This document shows positions 23,801-34,492 of a DNA stretch of 64,000 nt, in pieces. Every line of letters begins with the position of its first letter. Positions within the stretch are counted from its first letter, which is position 1. The notes beneath the pieces were generated by a model. It was not told where the DNA came from, did no database searches, and was given only the letters and a program-made list of their open reading frames with translations. Source of the stretch: Shinisaurus crocodilurus (Eukaryota > Chordata > Lepidosauria > Squamata > Shinisauridae); contig CM037877.1 in assembly GCA_021292165.1 (NCBI GenBank), positions 210,904,715 to 210,968,714 on the forward strand, written 5' to 3'. The position numbers and the translations under genes are program-made.

Positions 23801-26800
23801 ATCCCTGCCAAGTAGCCATCCTGTCAAAGGGACTACCCAAAGAGCAGAGACTCTGCATGGCTGCAACTATTCCTGACCCTCAACCTCAGGCTCCTGAACA
23901 TGGGAGACTTACTTTTGGGATCCGTCCCCATTTTCACCTGGGGCTCTTTCCATGACTTCTCATGAATTGTGCATCATAGCTGGTTTTTGAATGTTGTATG
24001 GTTGGATTCTTTTGCTGGAACTTTATACCTATTTCAGGGGGGGGGGGGGTGTATTTTTCTAAGATACTCTGTTTAGAGCCCAGGACTGAACTATCTACCC
24101 AAAATCTGTCTTTTCAAAGTTCCTAGATGTAAACTGTATGTTTGTAACATAGAACTTTATGAAATTGTAGCTTAGATTGGTTTTACTGCATTTCATTGGT
24201 GTTAGCCTTTCCCCTTGGTCTAGCTTCACCCAGTATTTTACTGACCCCCAACTGTACCTGTGGTTGTCCAATAATCCTCCCTGGAGGCTGTTTGGAGGAG
24301 GGGAGTTTGCTTTGGAAGGGGGGATGCTTTGGGGGTTCAGTGTCAGTAATACAGTGGGGGCCTTCTAGTTCATAGCCAGAAACTGGTCAGCAGTAGTTTG
24401 GAAGGGTTTGGGAATGTCAAGACCAGCGTGAGCTCACCACTGTCACGAGTTCTCAGGAGAAAGCAGGCGGGAGTCGAGTTGTCTCCCCCATCCAGCTGCA
24501 ACTTCAACCTTGCAGAGATAGGAGCTGGCAGCCTTCTCTGGGAACTTCAGGAGAGGGGAGGGGTGGTTTGCAGAGGTGTCACTCTGGTTGAAGCCTCACC
24601 CCTGAAGGGTAGAAGGGAAACACCCAGATGGGATGGGGCCTCATGGACGGGCCAGTTCCCTTGTCAATTAGTGGTTTGGAAGGAGGGTTAAGATGGCCAC
24701 ATGGTGCACCTTCATTTTTAAGTCAGTGCTTAGCCTCCAGAGCCTTTGCTAGGAACATCTCTCTCGTCTTCCCTGTCTGCATCTTTCTGTTTGGATCTAT
24801 CACCGACTGAGCTATTGGGAGCACTCTGCACATGGACTCTACCTAATTTGGACTTTCTTCTCTTTGGACTTTTACTGTCAAGAACCTGCCATGAAAAGGA
24901 TTGTCATACTTTTTATACTGTGCATTCTTGTGGCTATGGATGTGTCTTCATCGAGGAGCCCAGAGCCCAGCTGGCTTGGGGCCGATTCCTGACTTCTGGA
25001 CATTCCTATGCCTCGACCCATGTGGCATAGAGATCCCAACGCTGGGAGCTTTGGATGTTGGAATCTCTGTGTGTGGGGAAGTACTTTGGACTCAAGTCTG
25101 ATCTTGTTCTGGACCCTTACTATCAAGAGGCCTGAACTCACAGTACCCAGGGGGGACAACCCAAGTGGCAGGGTTGGTCTTGACCTCTGAGGAGGTGTGC
25201 ATGCTGGTTCAGGTCCTCTACCAGAATCCCTTCCCTTGTCTCATGAGCAATAGAGCTCAGATCCTTCCCCTGTCAGAGGAGCAGCTAGGAGTTGCTCAGA
25301 ACCAAAGGCCAAGACTCACAGCACCCCGGAGGTTCCAACTTAGTGGCAAGTTGGCTCAGATCTCTATGGGGATGTGGGTAAGTCAGGCCTGCTTCTAGGA
25401 TCCCTTCCCTTGTTGCAGGAGCATCTGGAATTGGCTCTGATCCTTCCCTTGTCTGAGGAGCAGCGGGAATTGGCTCCGGTCCCTTCCTTGATGTGGCATG
25501 TCGGGGAATTTGGTCCCTAAGAGACATTCCAGTCCCCTACCTTGATATGGAGCAATTTCAAGAGCCTATAGAAAAATGCCATCTGCTATATGATTTCTGA
25601 AGTCTGTAACCATTAAGCTTATGCCGTGGGATTTGCTGTAATAAAAGGAGTCTCTGGTGCCAAGAGTGCTAGAATGCGTGATTGCAGGACCGGAGTCCCG
25701 ACAACCAGACACAGAATGCAGCATAAATTGTTATGCAAACAGCTTGGATGGCTAAACACAGAATGAATCTTCTTGTTAACTGAAAGCTAAACCAATAGAT
25801 GCCAGCAGCTGCAACACAGAATGGTAACTAAAGAGAGCATGTATTGGTTTCAATAGGGAGGAAATTACTTATGCCTGCACCAGGAGGTTGGAGGTAATGG
25901 GCCTGAACCAGGGGCCTTTCGGGGGAATGGAGGGCTTTGGACCCAAGGCTACCTCTGACTTGCCTCTGGAACACACCATTTCAGGGTCGAGCACCAGTGA
26001 GCCACCACCAGCAGTAGGTCTATGCCTGTGGAGCTTTCAATAGGCATACCCAGAGCTGCTGGAGTAGACGTGGGCCCCCACTAGAGGAGGGGCATCTTCC
26101 CCTCCATCCTAACTTTCTCCAGCTAGTGGATCTGAGGGTTAGGATTGCTCTCTCAGCCATCAGTCTTAACTGTAAAATGTTCATAATAGCTGGGAACCAC
26201 CAAAATAAGGCCTGCACAACACTTTGAAAGATTTGGGTCAGGAACAACAGTATATAAAAGAGGAATTGTAAATCTCCCCTGGAATTCCTAGCTACTATTG
26301 GAGTTAAAATACAGCATTGAAAATACTGCATTGAAAAAAATAGTCTAGGAAAAAGAAACAAAGGCATCAGCTTTCTGGAAATCAAATTGGTAGTCATGAG
26401 CTAATCCACAAGAGCCAAGGGTCCAGGAAACAGGTAGAGCTCAAGGAATCTTGGTGTCATTTACCATTTAGGTACCAAGACGTTTATGCAATGTCACTTG
26501 CCCCAAACCTAGTCATTTCCTCAGGCTCCTTACTCAACACAGGACAGCCAGGGAACAGATTCCAAAAGGGTGAAATTCCTCATTCAGATGGTCTTATCAG
26601 CACAGCAAGATTCAAGGACATGCAAGAAATGCAGCCAATTTACGTGGCTTGCTAGCATAAAGCATCAGAAGGGGTTAGTCTTGCAGGCTCTCATTAACAC
26701 CAGAATGGCAGCTGTTGCCTGTTACAGAATACCGGTAACTCACTTCAGGAGAGAGAAGCAAAAAACAAACCAACCTAGGAAGCAGACACAAAGGTTGACA

Positions 26801-29800
26801 AGAGGCAATGAAAAAGAAAGAAAGAAAGAAAGAAAGAGAAAGAAAGAGAAAGAAAGAGAAAGAAAGAGGTGGCTTAGAACAGTAACACCCTCATGGCGGA
26901 GATGGCTACAAAGGAAAGATATATATTTAACAGTAGTGCAATTAAAAGTGGGATGAGGGGGGCATATGCTCCAGATACAACCTGGACAAGATGCAAAATT
27001 TGCAAAGGTCATATGACAATTACTAAAACACTGGATTATGTAAAGGTTTATTTTCAATTTTAAATAATTAAGATATGTTTTCAAAATGGTAGGTGAAAAG
27101 CCAGATATGTGTTTGCTCAAAGGGTTAGTGAGAGCAGCAGTACTCTTAGGGTGCAATCCTATGCACATTTAGACAGAAAAAAGGCCTACAACTCCCAGCA
27201 TACCCCAGCCAGCTATGCTGGGGCATGCTGGGAATTGTAGGCCTTTTTTCTGTCTAAACGTGCATAGGATTGCACCTTTAAAATCCTACAACCTTTGACT
27301 CTCCTCAGATTTTACCAATCACTCTCCGTAGGGGTCACTTAAATACTTGTTAAACTTTAACCTATTACATATAATCGCTTCTAGGGGGAAAAATCCTTTG
27401 CATGGTACCAGGCAAGTGCTGGGGCGTGAAGCACTGGACTGTCAGCCTGCACCAGGTGTCAAATTTATTTATTATGGCACCGATAGTTATTCAACCAAAG
27501 AGAAGGCCACATTCTCTCAGAGGCCCTGCCCCAGCTTATTGGCTTCATTTATTGCATTCAACATTACATTAGAGCAGTGTTCTCCAACCTTGGGTCCCCA
27601 GATGTTTTTGGCCTACAACTCCCAGCATGCCCCAGCCAGCTATAGTGGCTGGGGCATGCTGGGAGTTGTAAGCCAAAAACATCTGGGGACCCAAGGTTGG
27701 AGAACACTGCATTAGAGTCCCATGCCATAGAACAAGGGAGGGTAGAAAATAGATCTCCAGTTGTTTTCAACCTCAACTCCCAGCATTCCTGACCACTGAC
27801 CATGCCCGCAGGGGCTTCTGAGCGTTTGGAAATCTAAAATATCTGGAGATCTATGTTCTGCCCACCTTGCCATAGAACTTCTGGAAAAAACCAGGGAGTT
27901 TGTAATCTAGGGCCTTTTGCTAATAATTGTTCCATAAGTCAGGTGAAGCCATCCACTGAAATATCAGCCAGCCATCTTCCTTAATGATTTGGTTTCTAGG
28001 AAAACCAAATCTGTTTAGGAAAAATGCTATGCTTGACACCTCAGGGATGAATTTCCATGACCATTGTTTGCATGGAAATATATTGCTTCTTATATATAAA
28101 AAAAGCACCTAGATATGGTGAAACAGAAACAGGTGAAGATACCACAGCACATCTTACGGACTATGTATGACTTTGGCAACCTGGTGCTCTCCAAATGCTT
28201 TGGACTACAGCTCTTAGAATCTCCATCCAGCACGGCCAATGATCAGGGATTTCGACTGTAGTCTAAAACATCTGGAGGGCGCTAGGTTGCCCTACCCCTA
28301 ATGGCTGAGGCAATAGTTGAGATCAAATAAAGCAGGGATCTAGAGAAGTATGGTATTGGATTGCTGATAGAAGCTTGTAACACCAATAAACCAGTTTAGT
28401 CTTAGAGTGCTTCCAATGGACAGCTCCTAGTGCTACCAATCAAAAGACATTGTGCAGCTATTCCATCTTTCCCTCCTTAACAGATTTTCTGTGGTAAGAA
28501 AAGAGCCAGAAGCAGAGATGGGAAAACATGGGAGGATTACAAATGGAAGATGACTTCTGGGTACCCCTCCCCTCTAAATTCTGTTAACAAAGCACAATAA
28601 AAGCCACACCTGGAAGCACTGCTAAGTGCCCCTGAATGTTGCCTTCTTGTGGCTTCAGGATCAGGGCCACTTCCCATATGGCTGTTTTCTGCTTTCATGG
28701 AAGGAAGCCACGAACAACCCAGGAAGAGAATGCACGGTTTGTTGTTGGGTTGTAAACTCTGCGTTGTTTGCGGTTAACAACCCATAGTTAAACCATAGTG
28801 CAGGGTCCACACATAATGACAACCCACTATTCAACAACAACTCATATTCAACCCGTACTGTGGGTTGCCATTACCTGTGAACCAGGTCACAGAATGGAGG
28901 CACAGGGACAAGTGTTATATGACTCTCTGAAATGTTAAGATTTTGATAGACAGCTTTGAGGAATGTTGCATCTTGTAATAATGGGCAGGGAGATAAAGTT
29001 TCTTTGCTGTTGGGTGGCTGGTTTGTTTTTTTGCAACATTTTTAACATCCCAAAATTTCCAGCAGAATATTTCAATTGCATAATTGATTTGGGGGCGATG
29101 AGGGAGAGGGAGAAAAGCAGTGGTGCAACGGCTCCATTCCAGGTCACTGAGAATTGGCTATAAAAGCCCCTTTCTTTAAAACCAATTGGTAATTCCAGCA
29201 TCACCACTCAGAATAAAATGCTGGCTATGCTGGATTTTAAGAAGTAGGGTAGACCTACCCCAAGCGGTAAGGGGCTCAGAGGAATGACCAAAATGGTCTC
29301 CTTTATAGTTGTTAGGCCTTTTAAAACCACTTTGGGCAAAACAATCTGGACTCTGTTTTGTTCATGCTGGCTGTGCTTCCCCCTCCCTCACAAAGGCCTC
29401 CCAAATCTCATCCCTTCTTTTCTCCTCCCCGCTCCCTCAAACACATGTACCTGTTTTTCATGATGATAAAGAGATGCCAGTGTGTACGGCAGGATCTGCA
29501 GCACTGAGAACGGAAAGCCCGTCAGGGCAGCAGAAACAGTGACTATGACGATGCTCTGAGAGAAACACATGATGAAGGCAGTCAACGGGAATAAGGCTAC
29601 ACTGGCTAAGTAGACAATTCGTGTCCCAAATTGTTTCACCATCCGGTCCATGATTGTCGAGAAGAAGATGGAGATGATGCACTGGAGAAAGAGGCCCAGG
29701 CTGCCCATCCGAATTCCTGGGAAGAGATGCATGTGCATTGGGTGAAACAGGGAAGGATTAGTGGGCAGACAACAAGCAAGATGACAGCCAGGTTTTAGAA

Positions 29801-32800
29801 AGCTGAGTCGTCTCAGTGCTTTGGGCACTATTTTGGCTTTAAGACCTTCAAGTCTTAACTGTTCCCATTGATATTTAGGAAGGATCTCTTAACTTACAAA
29901 AGTTCCCCATTTCCTAATTAATAGTTGGACAGGATGAAAGCATAAATGCATCTAATACTGAAGGTGCTAAGGAACCATGGAAGGGCAAAACACAGAGCCC
30001 AGGAGACTTCTTCTTTCATTCCTCTCTGCAGAATCACAGGTGGCCTACATACAATAGAGCACTCCTAAGTATATTTCAGTTTTAAACATTCAGAAGACTT
30101 GTCCAGGTGTTCATTTAAGAAGTTAGCTGTGGCCAAAAAGTCACCTGGCAGTTCACAAATCTTAACTTCACCCAAAGAAGAGGCAGTATGACCAAATCCA
30201 ACAGCAACAGCAAAACTAGAACTGGTGTTTAAATTAGTGCCAAGTCCAAGAGCAGCCTTCCCCGACCTGATGCTCTCCAGATGTGTTGGGCTGCAACTCC
30301 CATCATCCCCAGAATGATGGGAATTGCAATCCAACATGTCTGAGGGACGCCAGGTTGGGGAAGGCTATCCTAGAGTTTCTTGTCCATAAAATCCTCCAAA
30401 GCATCCACAGAGTCATGGACTTCTCCTCACGCATCACCAAAAGATTATTTATATGTGGGCCATAATTGTAGGCTGCTGTGATTGTTGAGCATCATTGTGT
30501 ATACACGATCAAGCATATAGTTTTGGCAGGCCTCATAGGCGCTACTAGGATATGAATGTTAAATATTAATTACATTCAAGCTGGGTCACCCAGACCTTCC
30601 ATTGGACTATTATACTGGAACAAAAGGCAGGCAAGAGACCAAGTAGCTTCAGCAGGAGGCATTCAAAAATCCTGCGACCAAGGCAGCTTTTTAACTTAAG
30701 AAAGAAAGGGGATAACAGCTTAGATCCACAGTAATCTTCAAAGCCCATGCAACAAGAGGGGAATCTGTGAATGTGGAAGGGCAATACCAACCACAGGACA
30801 GATAAAAGGAGGGCCTTGCAGCAACTGAGTTCAATTCAGGAAGAGTTTTTGGCTTGTGGGCCACCACTCATTATTCCTGAATCACTGATTACCATAATCT
30901 GAGGCATCGAGCATTTAAGGAAACTGTGAACTATTAAGAAAGGAAAGCTAAGCAGATCAGCTTTCCCCAACCTGGTGCTCTCCAGATGTTTAGGACTACA
31001 ACTCCTAAGATTCCTGACCATTGGCTATGCTGGCTAGGGCTGATGGGAGGTGAAGTCCCAAACATTTGGAGGGCACACCAGTTTGGGGAGGGTTGCAGGT
31101 GAGGATTATATGGCTTCTTACACCAAGCTGGAAACTATATGGATCGAGACAGTGCAACAACAAGAACAAGGAGGCCTCTTAAGCTTTTCATGCAGACAAG
31201 GGATATGGAAGTTTCCCATGATTCCTGTCGCTCCACAATTACTTTGATCATCTCCTCCAAATGACTGCATTTTTTTCAAAGGCTGCATTTTATTTTTTTT
31301 ATACACAGTGTCGTTGCAAAGGAGGAACAGGAAGCCCAGGACACTTTCAATGTCCAAAGCTGCTCTTAGGATGGGCAATTTCTTGAGGAGAAAAAATACT
31401 CAATAGGGGTGACCCTATGTACTGGGGGATGGCAGCTAGTCTTCCTGTTTTAGTTACATCTAATTAATAAGATGTATAGCTTTGTATAGATGAGGCCGGA
31501 GATTCAATCCCACCCCCCATTACAAAAGTGGTCTTGGATAGCAGAATAGATGACTTTTGTCCAAGTTTTTGTAGAACTGCTGCCAATCATGGTCTACTGA
31601 ACTAGGCAGCCAACTGGTCTGGTCCTACTCAGTTTAAGGTAGATCCTCACCTCTTTTATATAAACATGAATGGTAAATTATATCCCCTAGCTGTCAAAAT
31701 AAAGAGTGAAAGCATCAATTCTCTGGGCCCTTCAGGAGATGGTGGGCTGCAGAAAGGGAACCTTAAATTGCATGTGGCTAGCATGTTGTCCACATCTGCC
31801 CTCCTCCTTCATACCCCATACGTTAAGAAGATATCCCCTGGCAGGCATAGAAACTGCTATACAAGTTCAGGCCTACAGTATGGACCTCCTAGATCTTTTA
31901 AAAAGTAGTCTTTACTTTGGATGTTTGGAAAAAATTAAAAGATTCCTTTAGTACAGTGGGGAAATTCAGGCTTAAAGCTGATCATAAAGCCAAGGCAATT
32001 CAGTGTGAGTGCATTTCTGAATAAGAAGGTTTTAGAACTTGTTTTCCCAGATCTAAAGCCAAGAATATCAATGGACCACACTGACATTAACTGGCCTCAT
32101 TCCCTCCACTTCCTTCCCAAAGTATTCCAAGTTAAGCAAGAACCAAGAATTTGCAACAAACAGCAAAAGTACCTTTATGATGTCTGCTATGCTTACATAA
32201 TTTATCAGAGTTATGAGAATGAATTTTCTAATTACATGATCTGAAGGGCTTTGATGCAAAACCTGGTATATTTTACGGGCACAAGCAAGAAGCATCTCTC
32301 CCACACACTCCAGAAATCAGGTTACCTTCATCATAATGTCGTCTGGCTTCTGTGCCTGGCTCAGCTCTAGGAACTCCCTGGTACAGTCCTTCCCCAACAA
32401 AGTCCGTGTAGAACAGCATGAAAGTCATGAGGGCCATCCAGCTGCACAACTCAGCCACAAAAAGCTGCCGGATTACCTTGGGGATGCGGCAGCAGACTCC
32501 ATGCAGGCGTGGAACCAAGGCACAAAGGTTCCTAAAAGCTTGGACCAGATGCCTGCCCCTCAGAAAGCTCTTTGGAAGCCAGAAAGAGCAGCAGCCAAGG
32601 GGTGGGGTTTTTGAAGAATCCTTCATGGCAGGGCTGGCCAGAACTTCTACCTGAGCTGCCACCTCCTCTGTCACAAAGGCAGTGGCCAAGACAGAGCTGA
32701 GAAAGATTATGGTGAGGAGGCTGAAGAGACATTCCTCCTGTCCCCCCAGGTAAGGAGCCAGGAAACTACTGTCCCAGTCAATTGCTGGTAGTAGGTACCC

Positions 32801-34492
32801 AATGCAGCCTCCCAGGCTAACCATGAGGGAATACATAGAGAAGGCCTGCCGACAGCTGTCAGGCTCCTGGAAGAGATCAGAGAGAAGGGCCTCCAGTGGA
32901 GTGAAGCAGACCTGGCCACAGAAGTCAAGCAGACCAATGCCCATGATAAGGAAGGCCAATTCCAGGGAGCGGGTATCCAAGGCAATAAGGCTGGCCAGAC
33001 GATGAGCATGAGGGATGATCAGAAGGCTCAGTAGAACTCCCAGACACAGGACCCAGATGAAAGGGCGGCGGCGGCCATAGCTACTCTGCCAGTGATCGCT
33101 GGCGGAGCCAATGAGTGGCACGAACATTAGGCCTAGAACTGGCCCAATCCCTAGAATTAAGGAAGGGGAAAAATACATTAGTTGAGGGGGAGGGATGTGA
33201 CAAGATGGTAGCTGTTACTTCAGAAATTGAACCAAGGACCCAGCCTAAACTAAACTAAAGGACCCAGCCTAAAGACTGTGGCACGTCAGAGCCTCCAAAA
33301 CCAAAGTCCTCACAAGGGTAAAGCTGGCCTCACTAAGGAGAAATTAACAATTGCTAGGTGATCTGCAAGCTTTCTGAAAGCTTTGATCTCCCCTGATCCC
33401 CATGCTCCCAGAACAGAGATTTGTGCCTTCAATGGATTAGGACATGAGGATGGGACATGTCAGGAGCCAAATGGGACAGCATAGTTTTCCCCTCCAATTT
33501 TTTGTTTAATTTACCCTACTTTGCCCATCTTTATTTAAATCTCCTTAAGGAGGCCAAAGTCTTGTGGCACCTTAAAGATGCCCAGATTTGGTCACTGGGA
33601 GCATTCATGGACTAGAGTTCACTTCATCAGAGGCATCCTTGAATGCTTATGCCATATAAATGTTTGAGCCTTTAAGGTGCCACAAGATTCATTGTCATTT
33701 GTACTGCAACCCAGACTGATACAGCTACCCCTCTGGAAATGGTTAAGGAGGACAGTTTTTGGCTTATGGAAGCCAAAACCACTACACTGAGAATTTCTGC
33801 CCTGCAATCTCCTGACCTTGTGGGCCTTTTCTTCTCACATGTACCAGCCAGTGAGTTTCACTAGATGTCATGTGCATACATTACAGTATGTCTAGAGGTT
33901 CTGCTTTGCTACAGAGAAGCACCAGTTTTCTAGGGAACAATAAATGAATGCCATAGCTTTTCCCTCCAGAGATTCAGAATCTTTGAAGCCTCCTTGTTTG
34001 GTGCCCAAAATGTATTAGCCATTTCAAACCTCAGTTCAGTTGTCTCTCAGACATGCAGTGGAGGTCCCGCAGGATCTTTGCAATATACAGGTCCTTCCTT
34101 TATACACACGAACACACCATAATAATGATGGGCATTTTGCCACCAATACACACCATACATACATATACATATCCTGTGCAGTTTAGAACTCTCCACCACA
34201 CTAGATCTCCCAGCAAGAATAACTGTCTTACATAGAAAAATAAATAAATAAATAAGCAAGCAAGCCACCTACCCAGAACCATGGTCATGAACTTCTCTTC
34301 CACTCCCACTTCCAACAAGAGTGGTGGCACATAGGTGATGCCTGCAGCCAGACAGACTTCCAAGCCAAAGGTTAGGGAGTTGACCAACAATAGCTGGACT
34401 TTGCGGTTCTGGAACAGCATGCTGACCCAGGCCCTCTGAACCACACCCCCAGTGCACCTCAGCATCAGAAAATTGTACCAAGCCAACAGCAT
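20410..34492 (-). CDS. SLC45A3: SLC45A3 (prostein), MFS sugar transporter, four coding exons
   Basis: Multi-pass membrane carrier of the SLC45 family (glycoside-pentoside-hexuronide branch of the major facilitator superfamily). SLC45 proteins have been described as proton-coupled sugar carriers, and SLC45A3 is known in mammals as prostein. Joined exons are complement(20410..20841, 29451..29716, 32326..33150, 34273..34492). Counting from the position of the human initiator (34444) the product is 564 aa, against 553 aa in human. Recognisable signatures are a GRRRPFIW loop after TM2 (about residues 83-90), a TPLEALLSDLF segment, the YTDFVGEGLYQGVP segment near residue 310, and the C-terminus DKSDMAKYSV. 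There are twelve hydrophobic segments with a long central loop between TM6 and TM7. All three introns have GT/AG ends and no frame is broken, so the gene looks functional. The start is uncertain: the conserved first codon is GTG, with in-frame ATGs at 34492, 34465 and 34420. Family assignment rests on recalled similarity to human SLC45A3 over the whole length. Confidence 0.96.
20842..22677 (-). other. SLC45A3 third intron, 3' part
   Basis: Intronic. At 21690-21895 there is an L2-like LINE 3' end in plus orientation (GAAGACCCACCTGTTTTC to GCTGCCTTGAGAGGGTTCC). The rest shows no feature. Confidence 0.5.
22678..23177 (+). repeat. 5' LTR, split by a SINE
   Basis: It starts TGTAGAATGTTGAGG and ends GGCCCGACA. 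It is about 240 bp without the SINE at 22851-23107, close to the 212-bp 3' copy. Confidence 0.75.
22851..23107 (+). mobile_element. Sauria SINE inside the 5' LTR
   Basis: The tRNA-like head has GAGAGCCAGTGTAGCGTAG and GGGTTCTAGACCCC. The body has AAACTCACTGGGTGAC and CCTAACCTACCTCACAGG. The 3' part has AGCCGCCTTGGGTTCC followed by GGTGGGGTATAAAT, and the tail is (AAATA)n. Plus orientation. Confidence 0.9.
25492..25703 (+). repeat. 3' LTR
   Basis: At 212 bp it starts TGTGGCATGTCGGGG and ends GGAGTCCCGACA, with AATAAA at 25640-25645. Confidence 0.75.
25709..27148. other. Intronic stretch of SLC45A3
   Basis: No coding sequence. An impure (AAAG)n tract occupies 26812-26868. Confidence 0.5.
26812..26868. 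repeat. (AAAG)n microsatellite
   Basis: AAAG units mixed with AAAGAG variants, about 57 bp. Confidence 0.95.
27149..27277. mobile_element. Hairpin DNA element, TTA-flanked
   Basis: TTA lies at 27146-27148 and 27278-27280. The ends are GGGTGCAATCCTATGCAC and GTGCATAGGATTGCACCT. The arms are almost perfect complements around CCAGCCAGCTATGCTGGGG. It is the best-preserved copy of the family. Confidence 0.85.
27575..27709. mobile_element. hAT-like hairpin element, exact 8-bp duplication
   Basis: CATTAGAG is duplicated at 27567-27574 and 27710-27717. The ends are CAGTGTTCTCCAACC and GGTTGGAGAACACTG. The arms of about 63 bp are nearly perfect complements, with a loop of a few bases (TATAG). Total 135 bp. 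Confidence 0.92.
27733..27869. mobile_element. hAT-like element, exact 8-bp duplication
   Basis: CCATAGAA is duplicated at 27725-27732 and 27870-27877. The ends are CAAGGGAGGGTAG and TTCTGCCCACCTTG. It is a relative of 12346-12483 and lies 24 bp from the previous element. Confidence 0.88.
28171..28298. mobile_element. hAT-like palindromic element, decayed
   Basis: The arms are GGCAACCTGGTGCTCTCC and ATCTGGAGGGCGCTAGG then TTGCC. The terminal bases are eroded and no duplication is clear. Confidence 0.55.
28405..28620 (+). repeat. Dispersed repeat of unknown class, copy 2
   Basis: It contains CTACCAATCAAAAGACATTG, GCAGCTATTCCATCTTTCCC and GTGGTAAGAAAAGAGCC, shared with 13480-13825 and 44690-44990. 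Confidence 0.55.
28799..28889. mobile_element. GGTTCACAC-type palindromic element, short copy
   Basis: It starts AGGGTCCACACATAATGAC then AACCCACTAT, and ends GTGGGTTGCCATTACC then TGTGAACCAGG. The ends are inverted copies. Confidence 0.5.
29451..29716 (-). CDS. SLC45A3: SLC45A3 third coding exon (TM8-TM10)
   Basis: This 266-base exon begins after a strong acceptor (minus-strand CTTCCCAG) with the rest of a Gly codon and IRMGSLGLFLQC, and ends at HHEKQ before a GTACAT donor. It encodes residues 333-421, including FGTRIVYLASVALFP and ALTGFPFSVLQILPYTLASL. The open frame runs on into the intron at the 3' end, but the match to the family stops exactly at the donor. Confidence 0.95.
30253..30367. 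mobile_element. hAT-like hairpin element with 8-bp duplication
   Basis: The flanks TCCAAGAG (30245-30252) and TCCTAGAG (30368-30375) match at 7 of 8 bases. The ends are CAGCCTTCCCCGACC and GGTTGGGGAAGGCTA. Confidence 0.82.
30958..31094. mobile_element. hAT-like hairpin element
   Basis: The ends are CAGCTTTCCCCAACC and AGTTTGGGGAGGGTTG, with arms around CTCCAGATGTTTAGGAC. The target duplication is not clear. Confidence 0.65.
32326..33150 (-). CDS. SLC45A3: SLC45A3 second coding exon (TM2-TM7)
   Basis: This 825-base exon is the largest coding exon and carries residues 58-332. It opens with GIGPVLGL after an AG acceptor (minus-strand TTCTAG just upstream of 33150) and ends with RRHYDE plus one base before a GTAAC donor at 32325. 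It contains the GRRRPFIW loop, the LLDFCGQVCFTPLEALLSD segment, the GYLLPAIDWD segment, the variable cytoplasmic loop (about residues 215-265) and FVAELCSWMALMTFMLFYTD. Phase 1 at both ends agrees with its neighbours. Confidence 0.96.
33151..34272 (-). other. SLC45A3 first coding intron
   Basis: 1.1-kb intron with GTAGGT donor and TTCTAG acceptor on the minus strand. It contains a decayed transposon at about 33545-33737. Confidence 0.85.
33545..33737 (-). mobile_element. DNA transposon fragment (CCAGAGGGGTAGC end)
   Basis: Read on the minus strand it begins CCAGAGGGGTAGCTGTATCA and contains two opposed copies of a CTTGTGGCACCTTAAAG motif. A short relative with the same end is at 39156-39246. 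Confidence 0.55.
34273..34492 (-). CDS. SLC45A3: SLC45A3 first coding exon (TM1 and TM2 start)
   Basis: The exon encodes the conserved stretch LTFGLEVCLAAGITYVPPLL and ends with FMTMVL plus one base. The donor follows at 34272 (GTAGGT), phase 1. The codon matching the human initiator Met is GTG at 34444-34442. Possible ATGs are 34492 (A at -3; adds 16 residues), 34465 (C at -3; adds 7 residues) and 34420 (removes 8 residues). The frame stays open upstream for at least about 80 bases, so no stop fixes the start. The acceptor of this exon was not determined; candidate AGs lie just before 34495 and inside the exon. Confidence 0.88.

Larger units (their letters stand above)
22678..25703 (+). mobile_element. 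Non-coding LTR retroelement with both LTRs
   Basis: The 5' LTR (22678-23177) and 3' LTR (25492-25703) share TTTGGTCCCTA(C/A)GAGACA, TTCCAGTCCCCTAC, CAATTTCAAGAGCCT and the end CCCGACA/G. They run TG...CA. The flanks TCCAG (22673-22677) and ACCAG (25704-25708) match at 4 of 5 bases. AATAAA lies at 25640-25645 in the 3' LTR. The 2.3-kb interior has no gag or pol frame and contains reiterated GAGGAGCAGC(T/G)(A/G)GGA modules. No clear primer-binding site or polypurine tract was seen. It lies in the large SLC45A3 intron, antisense to the gene. Confidence 0.75.
29717..32325 (-). other. SLC45A3 second intron
   Basis: Intron between coding exons two and three, with GTAAC donor and CCCAG acceptor on the minus strand. 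It carries two hAT-like hairpin elements (30253-30367 and 30958-31094). No other gene is seen. Confidence 0.85.

Noticed and set aside
23178..25491. gag or pol remnants in the LTR element interior
   Set aside because: No zinc knuckle, protease or reverse transcriptase motif was seen in any frame.
29388..29828. Longer third SLC45A3 exon following the whole open frame
   Set aside because: Similarity to the family stops exactly at the GT donor at 29450 and begins at the AG acceptor before 29716; the extra residues are intronic.
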